64,000 nucleotides of DNA from Prevotellaceae bacterium UBA711 (GCA_002297545.1 DBLZ01000042.1:5625-69624), one strand, 5' to 3'. Counted from the stretch's first letter, positions 25,327 through 33,766 are shown. Translations and numbers: made by a program. The notes: generated from the letters alone by a model not told the origin.

Positions 25327-26385
25327 TCATGCAGCCTCGTGTTCACTCATGATGACCACGCCGGCATCTGCCTTCGTGGGCATAGCGATGAAGCGATGAC
25401 GGAAGTTGACCTTGTTGCGCTGGTACTCGGGATCGTTTTCTGCCGCACTCCAGTACATCTTGGTGCTACCGGTGGCTTTAAACACACGCTTGACATAGAA
25501 AGCGAACGAGCACTGGTACTCTCCTGCTGCCGGCGTAGAGCCCACGGCCTTCTTCTTACCTGCTGTGGTATATACGGGATTGTTGGCAAACTCGTAGATG
25601 TCGAAACCATACTGTCTGCCGACAGTACCGTCCGTTCGGTTGATGTTATACTGCTCACGGAAAGACTGGGATTCGCCCAAAAGGTCATTGACATGGTCGC
25701 TGCACAACACCAGACGACGATTGGCTGCCGGAACTCCCAACTTGTCCATTGCTCGCTTCATCTCAATAACGTCTGCCATTCGCATTTTCACACGACCTGT
25801 GACAGCATCTCTTTCACCACTGGTCTTCAATATCGGCGTCTTAGCAGTATCCTCCTGTGCACACATTGCATGGGCTGCCTTTGTAAACTTTGCATCGTTG
25901 ATGGCATTGCCGTGACTTTCCTTGACACGACTGATCTTGTCATAGCTGATGGCATACAACTCGTCATCGGTGATAGGAGTCACCTTGGTCTGGAATTTGT
26001 CCAGACTAATAGCGATGTCCTTGTCATCCAATGCCTGCAGTGGAATAGGATAAGTGGTGTTATTTATCAAGACATCCGGGTCTACACCAACATCCACGAG
26101 ATGGATAACATCATTGTTAACAAGAGAGGAATGGTCAGGAATGCCGTCAAGCCAGGTCGATTCCAATCCACGACGCAGGTACTTCACAAGTTCACCTGTC
26201 CATATCTCCTTGTACACTCCGGCACGAAGGACGGGGGTGCCCTGCCCTACCATGCCCATCATGATGCCCAAAGCATTCATCCCTACCGCACCGGCCACAG
26301 GGGATAAACCGGCCAGAGCCGCCAACGTACCGCCTGTCACTGTGTTGAACAGGACGGCAATCAGAATAGTTACAATCAGATTCAT
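25327..26385 (-). CDS. Major capsid protein
   Basis: A 352-residue protein following the protease/scaffold gene, the standard position. The central part has capsid-like features (KTPILKTSGERD, VIEMKRAMDKLGVPAANRRLV, GFDIYEFANNPVY), and a late segment KVNFRHRFIAM. The first 50 residues are unusually hydrophobic and Gly-rich (MNLIVTILIAVLFNTVTGG), like a membrane or scaffold-contact segment, and may be removed during maturation. No alternative Met downstream would cleanly exclude it. Confidence 0.85.
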   Translation of the reverse strand: MNLIVTILIAVLFNTVTGGTLAALAGLSPVAGAVGMNALGIMMGMVGQGTPVLRAGVYKEIWTGELVKYLRRGLESTWLDGIPDHSSLVNNDVIHLVDVGVDPDVLINNTTYPIPLQALDDKDIAISLDKFQTKVTPITDDELYAISYDKISRVKESHGNAINDAKFTKAAHAMCAQEDTAKTPILKTSGERDAVTGRVKMRMADVIEMKRAMDKLGVPAANRRLVLCSDHVNDLLGESQSFREQYNINRTDGTVGRQYGFDIYEFANNPVYTTAGKKKAVGSTPAAGEYQCSFAFYVKRVFKATGSTKMYWSAAENDPEYQRNKVNFRHRFIAMPTKADAGVVIMSEHEAA

Positions 26386-26415
26386 TGCTGTCTGTTTCTT
26401 TTATTGGTTATACAT

Positions 26416-27354
26416 TCAAATCTCACACTCCATGCCATACTCGGCCTTGTACAGACGCTTGTATTCGTCAGGCTGCTTCTCACGCAACTCAGGTAGCTTG
26501 TCCGACGGCACTTCGCTCAACTTTTGGTATGTCATCGGGGCACCGGTGGGCAGACCACCGTGATGGCCAAGTGTCTGGCTGAGCTTCATCTGGGGGGACA
26601 TGGCGGCAAAGACCTTCTGCAATTCGTCACTGCCGACTTTCTTTCCAAGCTCAATGAACTGCTCCTTCTTGTCAGGTGAGATGCGCTTCTCTCCTATGGC
26701 AGCCTCCACCGTCTTGGTGATGGCTGCAAGGGTAAGGGTCTCCTTGTCCTTCTTCAGGCCCTCGTTCTCCGCCTTAGCGGTCTTCAACTGTTCGATGGCG
26801 GTCTCAATGGCCGCCTCGTCGGCCGTTTCCGGCAGGCCTAACTGTAAGGCCAGTTTCTTCTGTTCCATTTCTTTGTAATTGTTTTGGTTGGTATTCAATA
26901 GAGGCAAAGGGCACTCTCCGTCCTTGCCGAGGGTAATGCGTTGTCCATCTTTATGCAATACGATAGCATCGTCATTGGCACCTATGTCCACCAGCGAGAC
27001 CTCAAAGAGCTTGCTCTTGGTGATAGTGGGACGCGTCTGGCCCTGAACAAGATGCTGCGGCTCATCACTCAGCTCCAATATGTCAAGTCCGACACTTACC
27101 ATGCGGAGGCTGCCAAATTCGTACTGTTTCTTGCAGCGTATTGACAGTTCTGAGGCTTCATCAAACATTGGTTCACCCGTCACCTCGTCATTCTCCACCT
27201 TTAGGTCTTTTACATAACCTATGACGTTCCCACGCTCATGCTGATACAATAATACGGGATTACGGCAATACTGCTCCACATTCATGCCTGATGTCAATGC
27301 ACGTGTACCATAGCTATTCAGGCTGTCGTTACTGATTCTTACTCTCTTTCCCAT
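26416..27354 (-). CDS. Prohead protease fused to scaffold
   Basis: A 312-residue protein. Residues about 1-140 resemble an HK97-type prohead serine protease: candidate His in LLYQHERGNVIGYV and candidate Ser in GSLRMVSVGLDILE. Residues 163-312 are a helical, charged scaffold beginning at an internal Met (MEQKKLALQLGLPE, ATG at 26868) and rich in coiled coil (AIEQLKTAKAENEGLKKDKE). As in Mu gpI/gpZ, the scaffold may also be made alone from the internal start. First gene of the late minus operon. Confidence 0.82.
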   Translation of the reverse strand: MGKRVRISNDSLNSYGTRALTSGMNVEQYCRNPVLLYQHERGNVIGYVKDLKVENDEVTGEPMFDEASELSIRCKKQYEFGSLRMVSVGLDILELSDEPQHLVQGQTRPTITKSKLFEVSLVDIGANDDAIVLHKDGQRITLGKDGECPLPLLNTNQNNYKEMEQKKLALQLGLPETADEAAIETAIEQLKTAKAENEGLKKDKETLTLAAITKTVEAAIGEKRISPDKKEQFIELGKKVGSDELQKVFAAMSPQMKLSQTLGHHGGLPTGAPMTYQKLSEVPSDKLPELREKQPDEYKRLYKAEYGMECEI

Positions 27355-27549
27355 TATCTATATATGATTAGAACATTATTGGAATGGCGTTTTGAGGCCT
27401 TTCGCACTGCAAGTTTACGGACTTATTTTCACCTGCCGAAATAAGTATGAAACGCTTGCACACAAGTGTGAAGCCGCTGCAGCATTATTTGTCATGTCCA
27501 GTAAAAAACCGCAACTTTGCAAGTGGATTTCAACTTATTACATCTTTTT
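27355..27549. promoter_or_regulatory. Divergent late promoter region with dyads
   Basis: This gap separates the minus-strand capsid operon from the plus-strand packaging operon. ACTTATTT at 27421-27428 pairs with AAATAAGT at 27439-27446. CACACAAGTGTG at 27460-27471 is a second dyad. These are candidate sites for a Mor-like late activator. ACTTATTTTC recurs at 33010-33019. Confidence 0.45.
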
Positions 27550-28014
27550 ATGACAAAGGCTGAGAACGAAAAAAGAAAATCACTGGCCAGGTCTCTTTAC
27601 ATGGCCGGTATGGAACAGACCGAGATTGCAGAGAAGGTGGACGTATCACGTGTCACCATATCCAAATGGTGCAATACCGAGGGATGGAAGGAGGCGCGTG
27701 CGGCAAAGAACGTGACACGTCCGGAACTGGTAAACAAGCTGCTGCTTACAATCGACACGCTGATTACACAGGTGAACGCATCGGAAGACCCTACACTGAT
27801 TGCCGGACTTGGTGACAAGCTGGCCAAACTGTCTGCCGTCATTGACAAACTGGACAAGAAGGCGAATGTGGTAGATGCCATCGAGGTATTCATGGCTTTC
27901 TCCAAGTGGATAGAATTCCGTTCTACCATAGACCCGGAGGTAACGCCGGAACTTATCAAGGCTATCAACAAGTACCAGGACATGTATATCACAGAACAAA
28001 TGGGTATAAAGTAA
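27550..28014 (+). CDS. Terminase small subunit-like DNA-binding protein
   Basis: A 154-residue protein starting MTKAENEKRKS. An N-terminal helix-turn-helix (MEQTEIAEKVDVSRVTISKW) is followed by a helical oligomerisation region. It lies 1 nt before the large terminase gene, the usual place for the DNA-recognition subunit; Mu-like phages of Bacteroidetes carry a similar HTH protein here. The longer frame from 27517 lacks support. Confidence 0.8.
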   Translation: MTKAENEKRKSLARSLYMAGMEQTEIAEKVDVSRVTISKWCNTEGWKEARAAKNVTRPELVNKLLLTIDTLITQVNASEDPTLIAGLGDKLAKLSAVIDKLDKKANVVDAIEVFMAFSKWIEFRSTIDPEVTPELIKAINKYQDMYITEQMGIK

Positions 28015-28015
28015 C

Positions 28016-29572
28016 ATGGCAACACTGGCAGAAAAAAAACAGGCATACGAGGAATGGCGCGAACATTGTAAACGGGTTCAGTCCATCACCGACACAGCAT
28101 TGCTGGCAAACGAGACACCGGCAGAGCGTGACCGCCGTATTGCCCGACTGCAATCCAACTATGCTGCCTTCTGCGAGTATTACTTCCCGCACTTCCTCAC
28201 CCTGCGAGATAAGAGCACCGGCGAGGTCATACGTACCATTCACAATGCTCCTTTTCACAACGAAGCGGCACGAAAAATACGTTCTACACCTGACCTCAAG
28301 GCGGTATTCATGTGGCCGCGTGGACACGCCAAATCCACCCACATGGACATCTTCGTTCCTCTATGGCTCATGTTCCAGCCCAAGAGGCTCATCAACTTCA
28401 TGGTGGTGGTCGGCAAGAGCGAGGATAGTGCCAAGCGTCTGCTGGGCGACATCCAAGCAGAACTGGAGTACAACCAGCGCCTCATTGCCGACTTCGGAAA
28501 GCAGAAGGGCAGCGCGTCGTGGCAGGAAGGAGAGTTCAAGGCAGCAAACGGGGTAAAATTCCTTGCCTGCGGTCGTGGACAGTCACCCCGTGGCCTGCGC
28601 GACCGCGAAGCACGACCCGACTACATCGTCATTGACGACCTCGACGACGATGAACTTTGCCGCAACGATAAACGCGTGCGTGAACTGACGGACTGGGTCA
28701 AGGAGGCTCTCTTCGGTTCACTTGATGTAGGCCGTGGACGTTTCATTATGGTGGGAAATCTCATCAGCAAGACATCCGTATTGGCCAACATTTCAAAGGC
28801 AAAAGGCGTGTTTCTCTCCGAGGTCAAGGCGGTGGACAAAAATGGCGAACCCGTGTGGCGCGAGAAGTGGACCAGGGAGGAAGCCGAAGCCTACCGCGAC
28901 TTCGTGGGATACCGCGCATGGCAGAAGGAGATGATGCACAATCCCATAGTCAGCGGCACCATATTCCACGCCGAATGGATACAGTGGCGCAAGGTACTGC
29001 CACTGCGCGACTATGTGAAGCTCATCTGCTACACCGACCCATCGTTCAAGGCACGTAAGAATGACTACAAGGCTTCCGTTCTGCTGGGCAAACGCCGCGA
29101 CGGCAGCATCGATGTTATCAGAGCCATGTGCCGACAATGCTCCGTGACCGAGATGGTGCGCTGGCAATACAACCTCTACGACGAGAACCCGGATGCAGCA
29201 ATCCTCTACATGATGGAGGCCATCTTCGCTCAAGACATCCTACTCGACGACTTCGAGTCTGAGGGGAAGACACGGGGCTATCAGTTGCCGCTCACGCCCG
29301 ACTTCCGACAGAAGCCCGACAAACTGGCACGCATAGAATCCATATCCCCCCTGTGGGAACGTGGCTTCGTATGGTACAACGAGAAATACAAGGACACCCC
29401 AGACATGCAGACGCTCATTGAACAGACACTGGCACTGGAGCGCGGAGGTACCGCACACGACGATGGCCCGGACGCTTGTGAGGGAGGCATGTACTACCTA
29501 CAGCGCGACACCAGGCAAAAAAACAACAAACCCATATTCGGCAAAAGGCCGAGTCCCAAAAACGGATGGTAG
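28016..29572 (+). CDS. Terminase large subunit
   Basis: A 518-residue packaging motor. Walker A-like WPRGHAKSTHMD at about residue 103 and Walker B YIVIDDLDDDE at about 206 form the ATPase. The C-terminal nuclease region has LICYTDPSFKARKNDYKASV with a candidate metal-binding Asp, and ends with a GPDACEGGMYYL segment typical of this family. It follows the small subunit with almost no gap and precedes the portal by two small genes, as in Mu (gp28). Confidence 0.95.
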   Translation: MATLAEKKQAYEEWREHCKRVQSITDTALLANETPAERDRRIARLQSNYAAFCEYYFPHFLTLRDKSTGEVIRTIHNAPFHNEAARKIRSTPDLKAVFMWPRGHAKSTHMDIFVPLWLMFQPKRLINFMVVVGKSEDSAKRLLGDIQAELEYNQRLIADFGKQKGSASWQEGEFKAANGVKFLACGRGQSPRGLRDREARPDYIVIDDLDDDELCRNDKRVRELTDWVKEALFGSLDVGRGRFIMVGNLISKTSVLANISKAKGVFLSEVKAVDKNGEPVWREKWTREEAEAYRDFVGYRAWQKEMMHNPIVSGTIFHAEWIQWRKVLPLRDYVKLICYTDPSFKARKNDYKASVLLGKRRDGSIDVIRAMCRQCSVTEMVRWQYNLYDENPDAAILYMMEAIFAQDILLDDFESEGKTRGYQLPLTPDFRQKPDKLARIESISPLWERGFVWYNEKYKDTPDMQTLIEQTLALERGGTAHDDGPDACEGGMYYLQRDTRQKNNKPIFGKRPSPKNGW

Positions 29573-29573
29573 C

Positions 29574-29804
29574 ATGATACAACTGATAAAAAAAATCATT
29601 TTCGCTTGGAAATACAAGCGTGCCGTAAAAAAGGCGAACAATCTGTCCAAGCTCACTGGCTTGCGCTATTTTGTAATTTACATGAACGGTAGCCTGAAGG
29701 TCGTGCCTAAAATGGTTATCAAGGAAATGGTAAACAGACATCGCTTCCGTAAGGGTGTGAGAATGGCCGACATTGAAAAGCGGGCACTATTTGTGACCAA
29801 ATAA
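29574..29804 (+). CDS. Small basic protein of unknown function
   Basis: 76 residues, very basic (MIQLIKKIIFAWKYKRAVKK then RHRFRKGVRMADIEKRALF). It begins 1 nt after the terminase stop and belongs to the packaging operon. Possibly a connector accessory or nucleic-acid-binding protein; I do not recognise it. Confidence 0.65.
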   Translation: MIQLIKKIIFAWKYKRAVKKANNLSKLTGLRYFVIYMNGSLKVVPKMVIKEMVNRHRFRKGVRMADIEKRALFVTK

Positions 29805-29819
29805 AGAAGGAGGTGGACC

Positions 29820-30239
29820 ATGTTTATCACAGAAGAGGATTATAAAGTTGTAATCGGTGACACTGCCTTAAAGGTCATCTCCCAGGTCAGTGCAGAGAAC
29901 AGGGCTAACGCCGAGGCGGAGGCACAGGAAGAAATAGCAGGGTACTTGCGCCCAAAGTACGACTGTAATGCCATATTTGCGACTGAGGGTGCGGAACGTA
30001 ACAGGCTGGTGGTGATGTACACATGCGACATTGCCCTCTACCACATGAGTGCCGCACAGCCGCAGAAAATGGGTAGCGAGGTAAGAGAGGAGCGGTACAA
30101 ACGTGCTATCCAATGGCTGGAAGGGGTACAGGCAGGCAAGATTATACCAGACCTGCCTTTGGCAGTGGACGAGGATGGCAACAATACCGGGAATACATTT
30201 TTATATGCGTCACAGCATCAACTTAGACATAACTGGTAA
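29820..30239 (+). CDS. Mu gp36-like protein (DUF1320), head-tail connector
   Basis: A 139-residue protein with the family features EEDYKVVIGDTALKVIS, EAQEEIAGYLRPKYD and the RNRLVVMYTCDIALYHM helix. In Mu-like phages this gene lies close to terminase and portal and is thought to join head and tail. An unusually good Shine-Dalgarno-like GAAGGAGGTGG (29807-29817) precedes the ATG, rare in Bacteroidales, where start recognition seldom relies on it. Confidence 0.85.
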   Translation: MFITEEDYKVVIGDTALKVISQVSAENRANAEAEAQEEIAGYLRPKYDCNAIFATEGAERNRLVVMYTCDIALYHMSAAQPQKMGSEVREERYKRAIQWLEGVQAGKIIPDLPLAVDEDGNNTGNTFLYASQHQLRHNW

Positions 30240-30245
30240 TATAAT

Positions 30246-31550
30246 ATGGGGATAAAGGATTTCTTTCACGGAATAACAGGCAAGCCTAACAATGTGCTGC
30301 ACACTCCTTTTGGGGATTTCACCATGGCCAAGGGTGATCGCAAACGTGCGCAGAAGATGGTCATTGAACTGCAAAGGGCTACGGATGCCCTTACCCGTCA
30401 GGACATGCAGGACTGGCGCAACGCATGGCAGAGAGCCATCAATGTGGACAGCCCGAACCGTCAATGTCTATACGACATCTACCGGGACGCGTTGGTGGAC
30501 CTGCACTTGTCTGGATGTATAGACCAACGCATGGGATTTGTCATGTCGCGCACGTTCAAGTTAGTGGATGCTTCCGGCAATGAGGACGAAAAAACTCTGC
30601 ACTATTTTGAGCAGGCATGGTTCAAACAGCTGCTCAAACTGTCACTGGATTCAGTCTATTGGGGACATTCGCTCATAGAACTGGGAGACATCACCACCGA
30701 TGGGGACGGATGCATCTGTTACGATGGTGTCAAGCTGATACCTCGTAAGCATGTAATCCCGGAATATGGACGTGTCATTTCGGATTTGGGACAGGATTGG
30801 ACAACAGGGGTGGAATACCGCCAGCCTCCATTCTCGGACTGGCTCATAGAGGCCGGACAACCCGATGACCTCGGCAAACTGCTCAAGGCGGCGACACAGA
30901 CCATTCCCAAAAAGAACATGCTCGCCTTCTGGGACACATTCGGTGAGATATTCGGGATGCCGATGCGTATAGCACGCACCACATCGCGCGATGAGAAAGA
31001 GCAAAACAGACTGCTGGACATGCTCAACAATTCTGGCAACAAGCTCTCAATGGTAGCGCCCATGGATACGGAGATACAGTTCGTGGAGTCCGGCAAGAGT
31101 GATGCCTACAATGTATATGACAAACGCATAGACCGCTCCAACTCGGAACTGTCCAAACTCATCATCGGGCAGACCATGACCATCGAGGACGGTTCCAGTC
31201 TGTCGCAGTCACAGACACATCTGGAAGTGTTCGAGAACCTGGTGGAGAGCGACCGCGACATGCTGCGCGACATAGTAAACAATCAGCTCATCCCACGTAT
31301 GGTGAAGCATGGTTTCCCTGTCAAGGGGCTGCGTTTCGAGTGGGACGATGCTGTGGACTACACGCCGGAACAGCAGGTAGCCTACGAGACAATGATTGCG
31401 GACAGGTACGAGGTAGACCCTCAGTATTTCGCGGAGAAATACAGCATGCCGGTGGGCGAACGCAGACAGGCTGCCATGCCTATGCCCACAGGCAACAAGG
31501 AAGAGGAGAAGAATACCAAGCAGAAGACCCAAAGGCCTTTTTTCGACTGA
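30246..31550 (+). CDS. Portal protein (DUF935, Mu gp29-like)
   Basis: A 434-residue portal forming the DNA-entry ring. Typical segments: DIYRDALVDLHLSGCIDQRM, then SVYWGHSLIELGDI, then PKKNMLAFWDTFGEIFGMPM, and IIGQTMTIEDGSSLSQSQTH near residue 305. The C-terminus is Lys/Glu-rich and ends TQRPFFD at a T-run. A -1 slip there would extend the chain into the MuF frame. The gene lies between gp36-like and MuF genes as in Mu. Confidence 0.93.
   Translation: MGIKDFFHGITGKPNNVLHTPFGDFTMAKGDRKRAQKMVIELQRATDALTRQDMQDWRNAWQRAINVDSPNRQCLYDIYRDALVDLHLSGCIDQRMGFVMSRTFKLVDASGNEDEKTLHYFEQAWFKQLLKLSLDSVYWGHSLIELGDITTDGDGCICYDGVKLIPRKHVIPEYGRVISDLGQDWTTGVEYRQPPFSDWLIEAGQPDDLGKLLKAATQTIPKKNMLAFWDTFGEIFGMPMRIARTTSRDEKEQNRLLDMLNNSGNKLSMVAPMDTEIQFVESGKSDAYNVYDKRIDRSNSELSKLIIGQTMTIEDGSSLSQSQTHLEVFENLVESDRDMLRDIVNNQLIPRMVKHGFPVKGLRFEWDDAVDYTPEQQVAYETMIADRYEVDPQYFAEKYSMPVGERRQAAMPMPTGNKEEEKNTKQKTQRPFFD
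31538..31544 (+). promoter_or_regulatory. T TTT TTC slippery heptamer at the portal/MuF junction
   Basis: In the portal frame the end reads CCT TTT TTC GAC TGA, so the heptamer fits X XXY YYZ. A -1 shift gives TTT TTT CGA CTG AGC and enters the MuF frame, which has no nearby ATG of its own (CTG at 31547 and GTG at 31565 are the only in-frame near options). Confidence 0.5.
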
Positions 31551-32941
31551 GCCCCACGGACTATGTGGGGCTGCACCATAGGTATGCAAGCCTGTTGAAG
31601 GGAGTGCAAGACACACTGAATGCCGGACGCGAAGAGGAAATGGCCCAACTGCGTGCACAAATCTCGCATGCCTTCGATGGCATGATGCAGGCTCTATACT
31701 CACAGAAGGGGGCACAATTCAACATCTCCATCCTGGAGACACCAAAGGTACAGGAGTTTATCGAAACACACAGCTCCGCCCTTGACTCGTCATTCCAACA
31801 GATAGAAATGTCCAACACTATGCGCGACAGGCTACAGCGTTCCGACTACATCTTCTCCGGCATGAAGGCCTTTCATGAGCTTAACGAGGCATTCCCTTCC
31901 CTATTGGATGAGAACGGCAATAGAAAACCGTTCGAACGGTTCCTGAACGATGTACGGAAGATTGACAGCACGTACAACGCCAACTACCTCCGGGCCGAAT
32001 ACAACTTCGTACACGCCTCTGCAGAGATGGCTGCCAAATGGGAGGAGTACATGGAGGACGGCGACCGCTACAACCTGCAGTACCGCACCGCCGCAGATGA
32101 CCATGTGCGCCCGGAGCATGCCGCGCTGCACGGGGTGACGCTGCCTCCTTCGGACCCGTTCTGGGAGGTATACTATCCGCCAAACGGTTGGGGCTGCAGA
32201 TGTGACGTGGTGCAGGTGCGCAAGTCCAAGTACCAGGTGACCGGGCATGACGAGGCGATGAAGCTCGGGGAACAGGCTACAAGCAGGGACAAGAAAGGCA
32301 TCTTCCGCTTCAACTCCGGCAAGCAGGGGAAGACCGTGCCGGACTACAATCCGTACACCATCAGCCGGTGCCGGAACTGCGATATTGCCAAAGGGAAACT
32401 GAAACTGGCATTCGTGCCGGAGAATGAGTTGTGCGAGGCATGCCAGCTCATCCGCCAATGCGAGCGGCTCCGTAGCGAAATCATCAAGCATGGCAAAGGG
32501 ACTATCGAAATAAGCCACCACGTCAACCGGGAGGACAACGATTTTGAGCGTCTCATGCAGGTGGCACAGTTCTTCGCCAAGGATGGTGCAAAAGTAGTCC
32601 TTACGCCTAAAATGTCACGTCCGCCCAAGTTTGACTATGACTGCGTGTATGGATCGCTCAAGGATACACCTTATTATGGAAAATGCCCTGACCTCAAAAT
32701 TGGGGAGTTTTGGTATGAGCACGAGGGGTTTGTTACCTCAAATCCCAAGCGTGCATTCTCTAATATGCTTGGCCATGGACTTAAACAGTCTGACAGGGTG
32801 ATTATTGATAAGCCCGACTTGACCGATGCCTACATGAAACGTATCATCGCGCAAAGAATCATTGATGGCCAACACATCACAGAAGTATGGGTGAAAGAAG
32901 GCAATAAACTAAGATGCCTATATAAAAAGTCAGAGGAGTGA
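31544..32941 (+). CDS. MuF-type head morphogenesis protein with CdiA-CT-like toxin domain
   Basis: About 465 residues. The N-terminal 270 residues are a MuF (Mu gpF-like) minor head domain: FVHASAEMAAKWEEYMEDGD, YRTAADDHVRPEHAALHGVT and the diagnostic PPNGWGCRCDVVQV near residue 220. A Cys cluster follows (RCRNCDIAKGK, ELCEACQLIRQCERL). The last 145 residues (about 32500-32938) resemble the BECR-fold tRNase domain of CdiA C-termini: EISHHVNREDND, FAKDGAKVVLTPKMSRPPKF, KIGEFWYEHEGF, SDRVIIDKPDL and ITEVWVKEGNKLRC. MuF proteins with polymorphic toxin tails are a known temperate-phage family. The start is uncertain: frameshift from the portal, or CTG/GTG. Confidence 0.78.
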   Translation, partial: RLSPTDYVGLHHRYASLLKGVQDTLNAGREEEMAQLRAQISHAFDGMMQALYSQKGAQFNISILETPKVQEFIETHSSALDSSFQQIEMSNTMRDRLQRSDYIFSGMKAFHELNEAFPSLLDENGNRKPFERFLNDVRKIDSTYNANYLRAEYNFVHASAEMAAKWEEYMEDGDRYNLQYRTAADDHVRPEHAALHGVTLPPSDPFWEVYYPPNGWGCRCDVVQVRKSKYQVTGHDEAMKLGEQATSRDKKGIFRFNSGKQGKTVPDYNPYTISRCRNCDIAKGKLKLAFVPENELCEACQLIRQCERLRSEIIKHGKGTIEISHHVNREDNDFERLMQVAQFFAKDGAKVVLTPKMSRPPKFDYDCVYGSLKDTPYYGKCPDLKIGEFWYEHEGFVTSNPKRAFSNMLGHGLKQSDRVIIDKPDLTDAYMKRIIAQRIIDGQHITEVWVKEGNKLRCLYKKSEE

Positions 32942-32953
32942 TTGCTCACTCCT
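32934..32953 (-). terminator. Hairpin terminator between MuF and the minus-strand membrane gene
   Basis: AGGAGTGA at 32934-32941 pairs with TCACTCCT at 32946-32953. The T-run lies on the minus-strand side (CTGACTTTTT), so it best ends the leftward transcript of the 33084-33422 gene. Confidence 0.6.
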
Positions 32954-33083
32954 CCTTCTGCAACGAGTCGGTAGTCATTAGCTACGGAATCGTTGATGCA
33001 AATATACGAACTTATTTTCGAATAACATCATTATGAAGCGAAAAAAAGACACACTGAAAGAAAAAGAGTATGCCGGGTACGTG

Positions 33084-33422
33084 TTATCCGTATATCTGGC
33101 AAATGAGTGCTACCAAAGAGAGCAAGAGACCCAACAGACTGCAAACAGCAGCTATAATGGTACTATACGCCAGGCGACGCTCGCGTCTGTCCTTGCCGAC
33201 AAAGCCGCCGTCACGCAGCATCGCCTTACCGCGATAGGTTATCTCATAATAATCTTCAAACTCTTTCAGGTAGCCTTCCTCCGTAAGAAAATCAATGGCA
33301 CACAGCCAGTCTTTAGGGGCTTTTTCGTCGTCCAATAATAAATTGGATGGTATCCTGCCCGTCTGTACGCCATTAAACATCCCCAAAACTTCATCAAGAC
33401 GTATGCTGTCAAACCAATCCAT
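33084..33422 (-). CDS. Small winged-helix-like membrane protein with own promoter (moron)
   Basis: A 112-residue protein. Residues 1-75 look like a compact helical, winged-helix-like domain (SIRLDEVLGMFNGVQTGRIP; YEITYRGKAMLRDGG). A C-terminal membrane helix follows (IIAAVCSLLGLLLSLVALI). It is opposite in strand to its neighbours and has its own TATCTTTG element 16 nt upstream and its own terminator, so it could be expressed in the lysogen. Its place beside the MuF toxin-like gene makes it a candidate immunity or superinfection-exclusion protein; that is inference. The longer frame from 33542 is rejected because the promoter lies inside it. Confidence 0.7.
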   Translation of the reverse strand: MDWFDSIRLDEVLGMFNGVQTGRIPSNLLLDDEKAPKDWLCAIDFLTEEGYLKEFEDYYEITYRGKAMLRDGGFVGKDRRERRLAYSTIIAAVCSLLGLLLSLVALICQIYG

Positions 33423-33437
33423 ATCCTTTTTTGGCTG

Positions 33438-33445
33438 CAAAGATA
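33438..33445 (-). promoter_or_regulatory. -7 promoter element for the minus-strand membrane gene
   Basis: TATCTTTG on the minus strand fits TAnnTTTG exactly and lies 16 nt before the ATG at 33422, implying a very short leader. Confidence 0.6.
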
Positions 33446-33494
33446 GCGAAAACCAAGCAGTAACTGACCAAACATTTATCAAAACAACAACGCT

Positions 33495-33728
33495 ATGAAC
33501 AAAATTATCACCTTTCTCAAACAAAGTAACCGCTACAAGCACCTCATCGGTGGTCTGCTGGTCGGCATCGTGGCTCTCAATCCGTGGACGGCCATGTATT
33601 CATCCCTGATAGCAGCATCATGCCTTGAGCTAAAGGACAAGCTCAAAGGATGCTACTGGGATTGGGTAGACTGGCTGATGACAATCATCGGCGGATTGAT
33701 TTCCACCATTATTTGGTGCCTTGTATGA
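33495..33728 (+). CDS. Small two-helix membrane protein, holin-like
   Basis: 77 residues: a basic N-terminus (MNKIITFLKQSNRYKH), a first hydrophobic helix (LIGGLLVGIVALNPW), a charged loop (ELKDKLKGCYWDW) and a second helix (WLMTIIGGLISTIIWCLV). Size and topology fit a class II holin, and no other holin is evident, although the amidase is 8 kb away. It is immediately followed by the promoter of the DGR template. Confidence 0.55.
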   Translation: MNKIITFLKQSNRYKHLIGGLLVGIVALNPWTAMYSSLIAASCLELKDKLKGCYWDWVDWLMTIIGGLISTIIWCLV

Positions 33729-33758
33729 TTTCTTACCTGTAAACAGCCATTTATTCCG

Positions 33759-33766
33759 TAACTTTG
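33759..33766 (+). promoter_or_regulatory. -7 promoter element before the DGR template repeat
   Basis: TAACTTTG fits TAnnTTTG and would place the transcript start at about 33773, 20 nt before the template repeat. Template RNA and reverse transcriptase would share one transcript. Confidence 0.6.

Noticed and set aside
32992..33006. Minus-strand TATATTTG (32999-33006) as promoter of a 70-nt small RNA ending at the 32934-32953 hairpin
   Set aside because: The AT-rich match may be chance, and the hairpin is better explained as the terminator of the 33084-33422 gene.
33033..33338. 101-codon plus-strand frame starting MKRKKDTLKEKEYAG
   Set aside because: Most of it is antisense to the better supported minus-strand membrane gene with its own promoter; only the first 20 codons lie outside.
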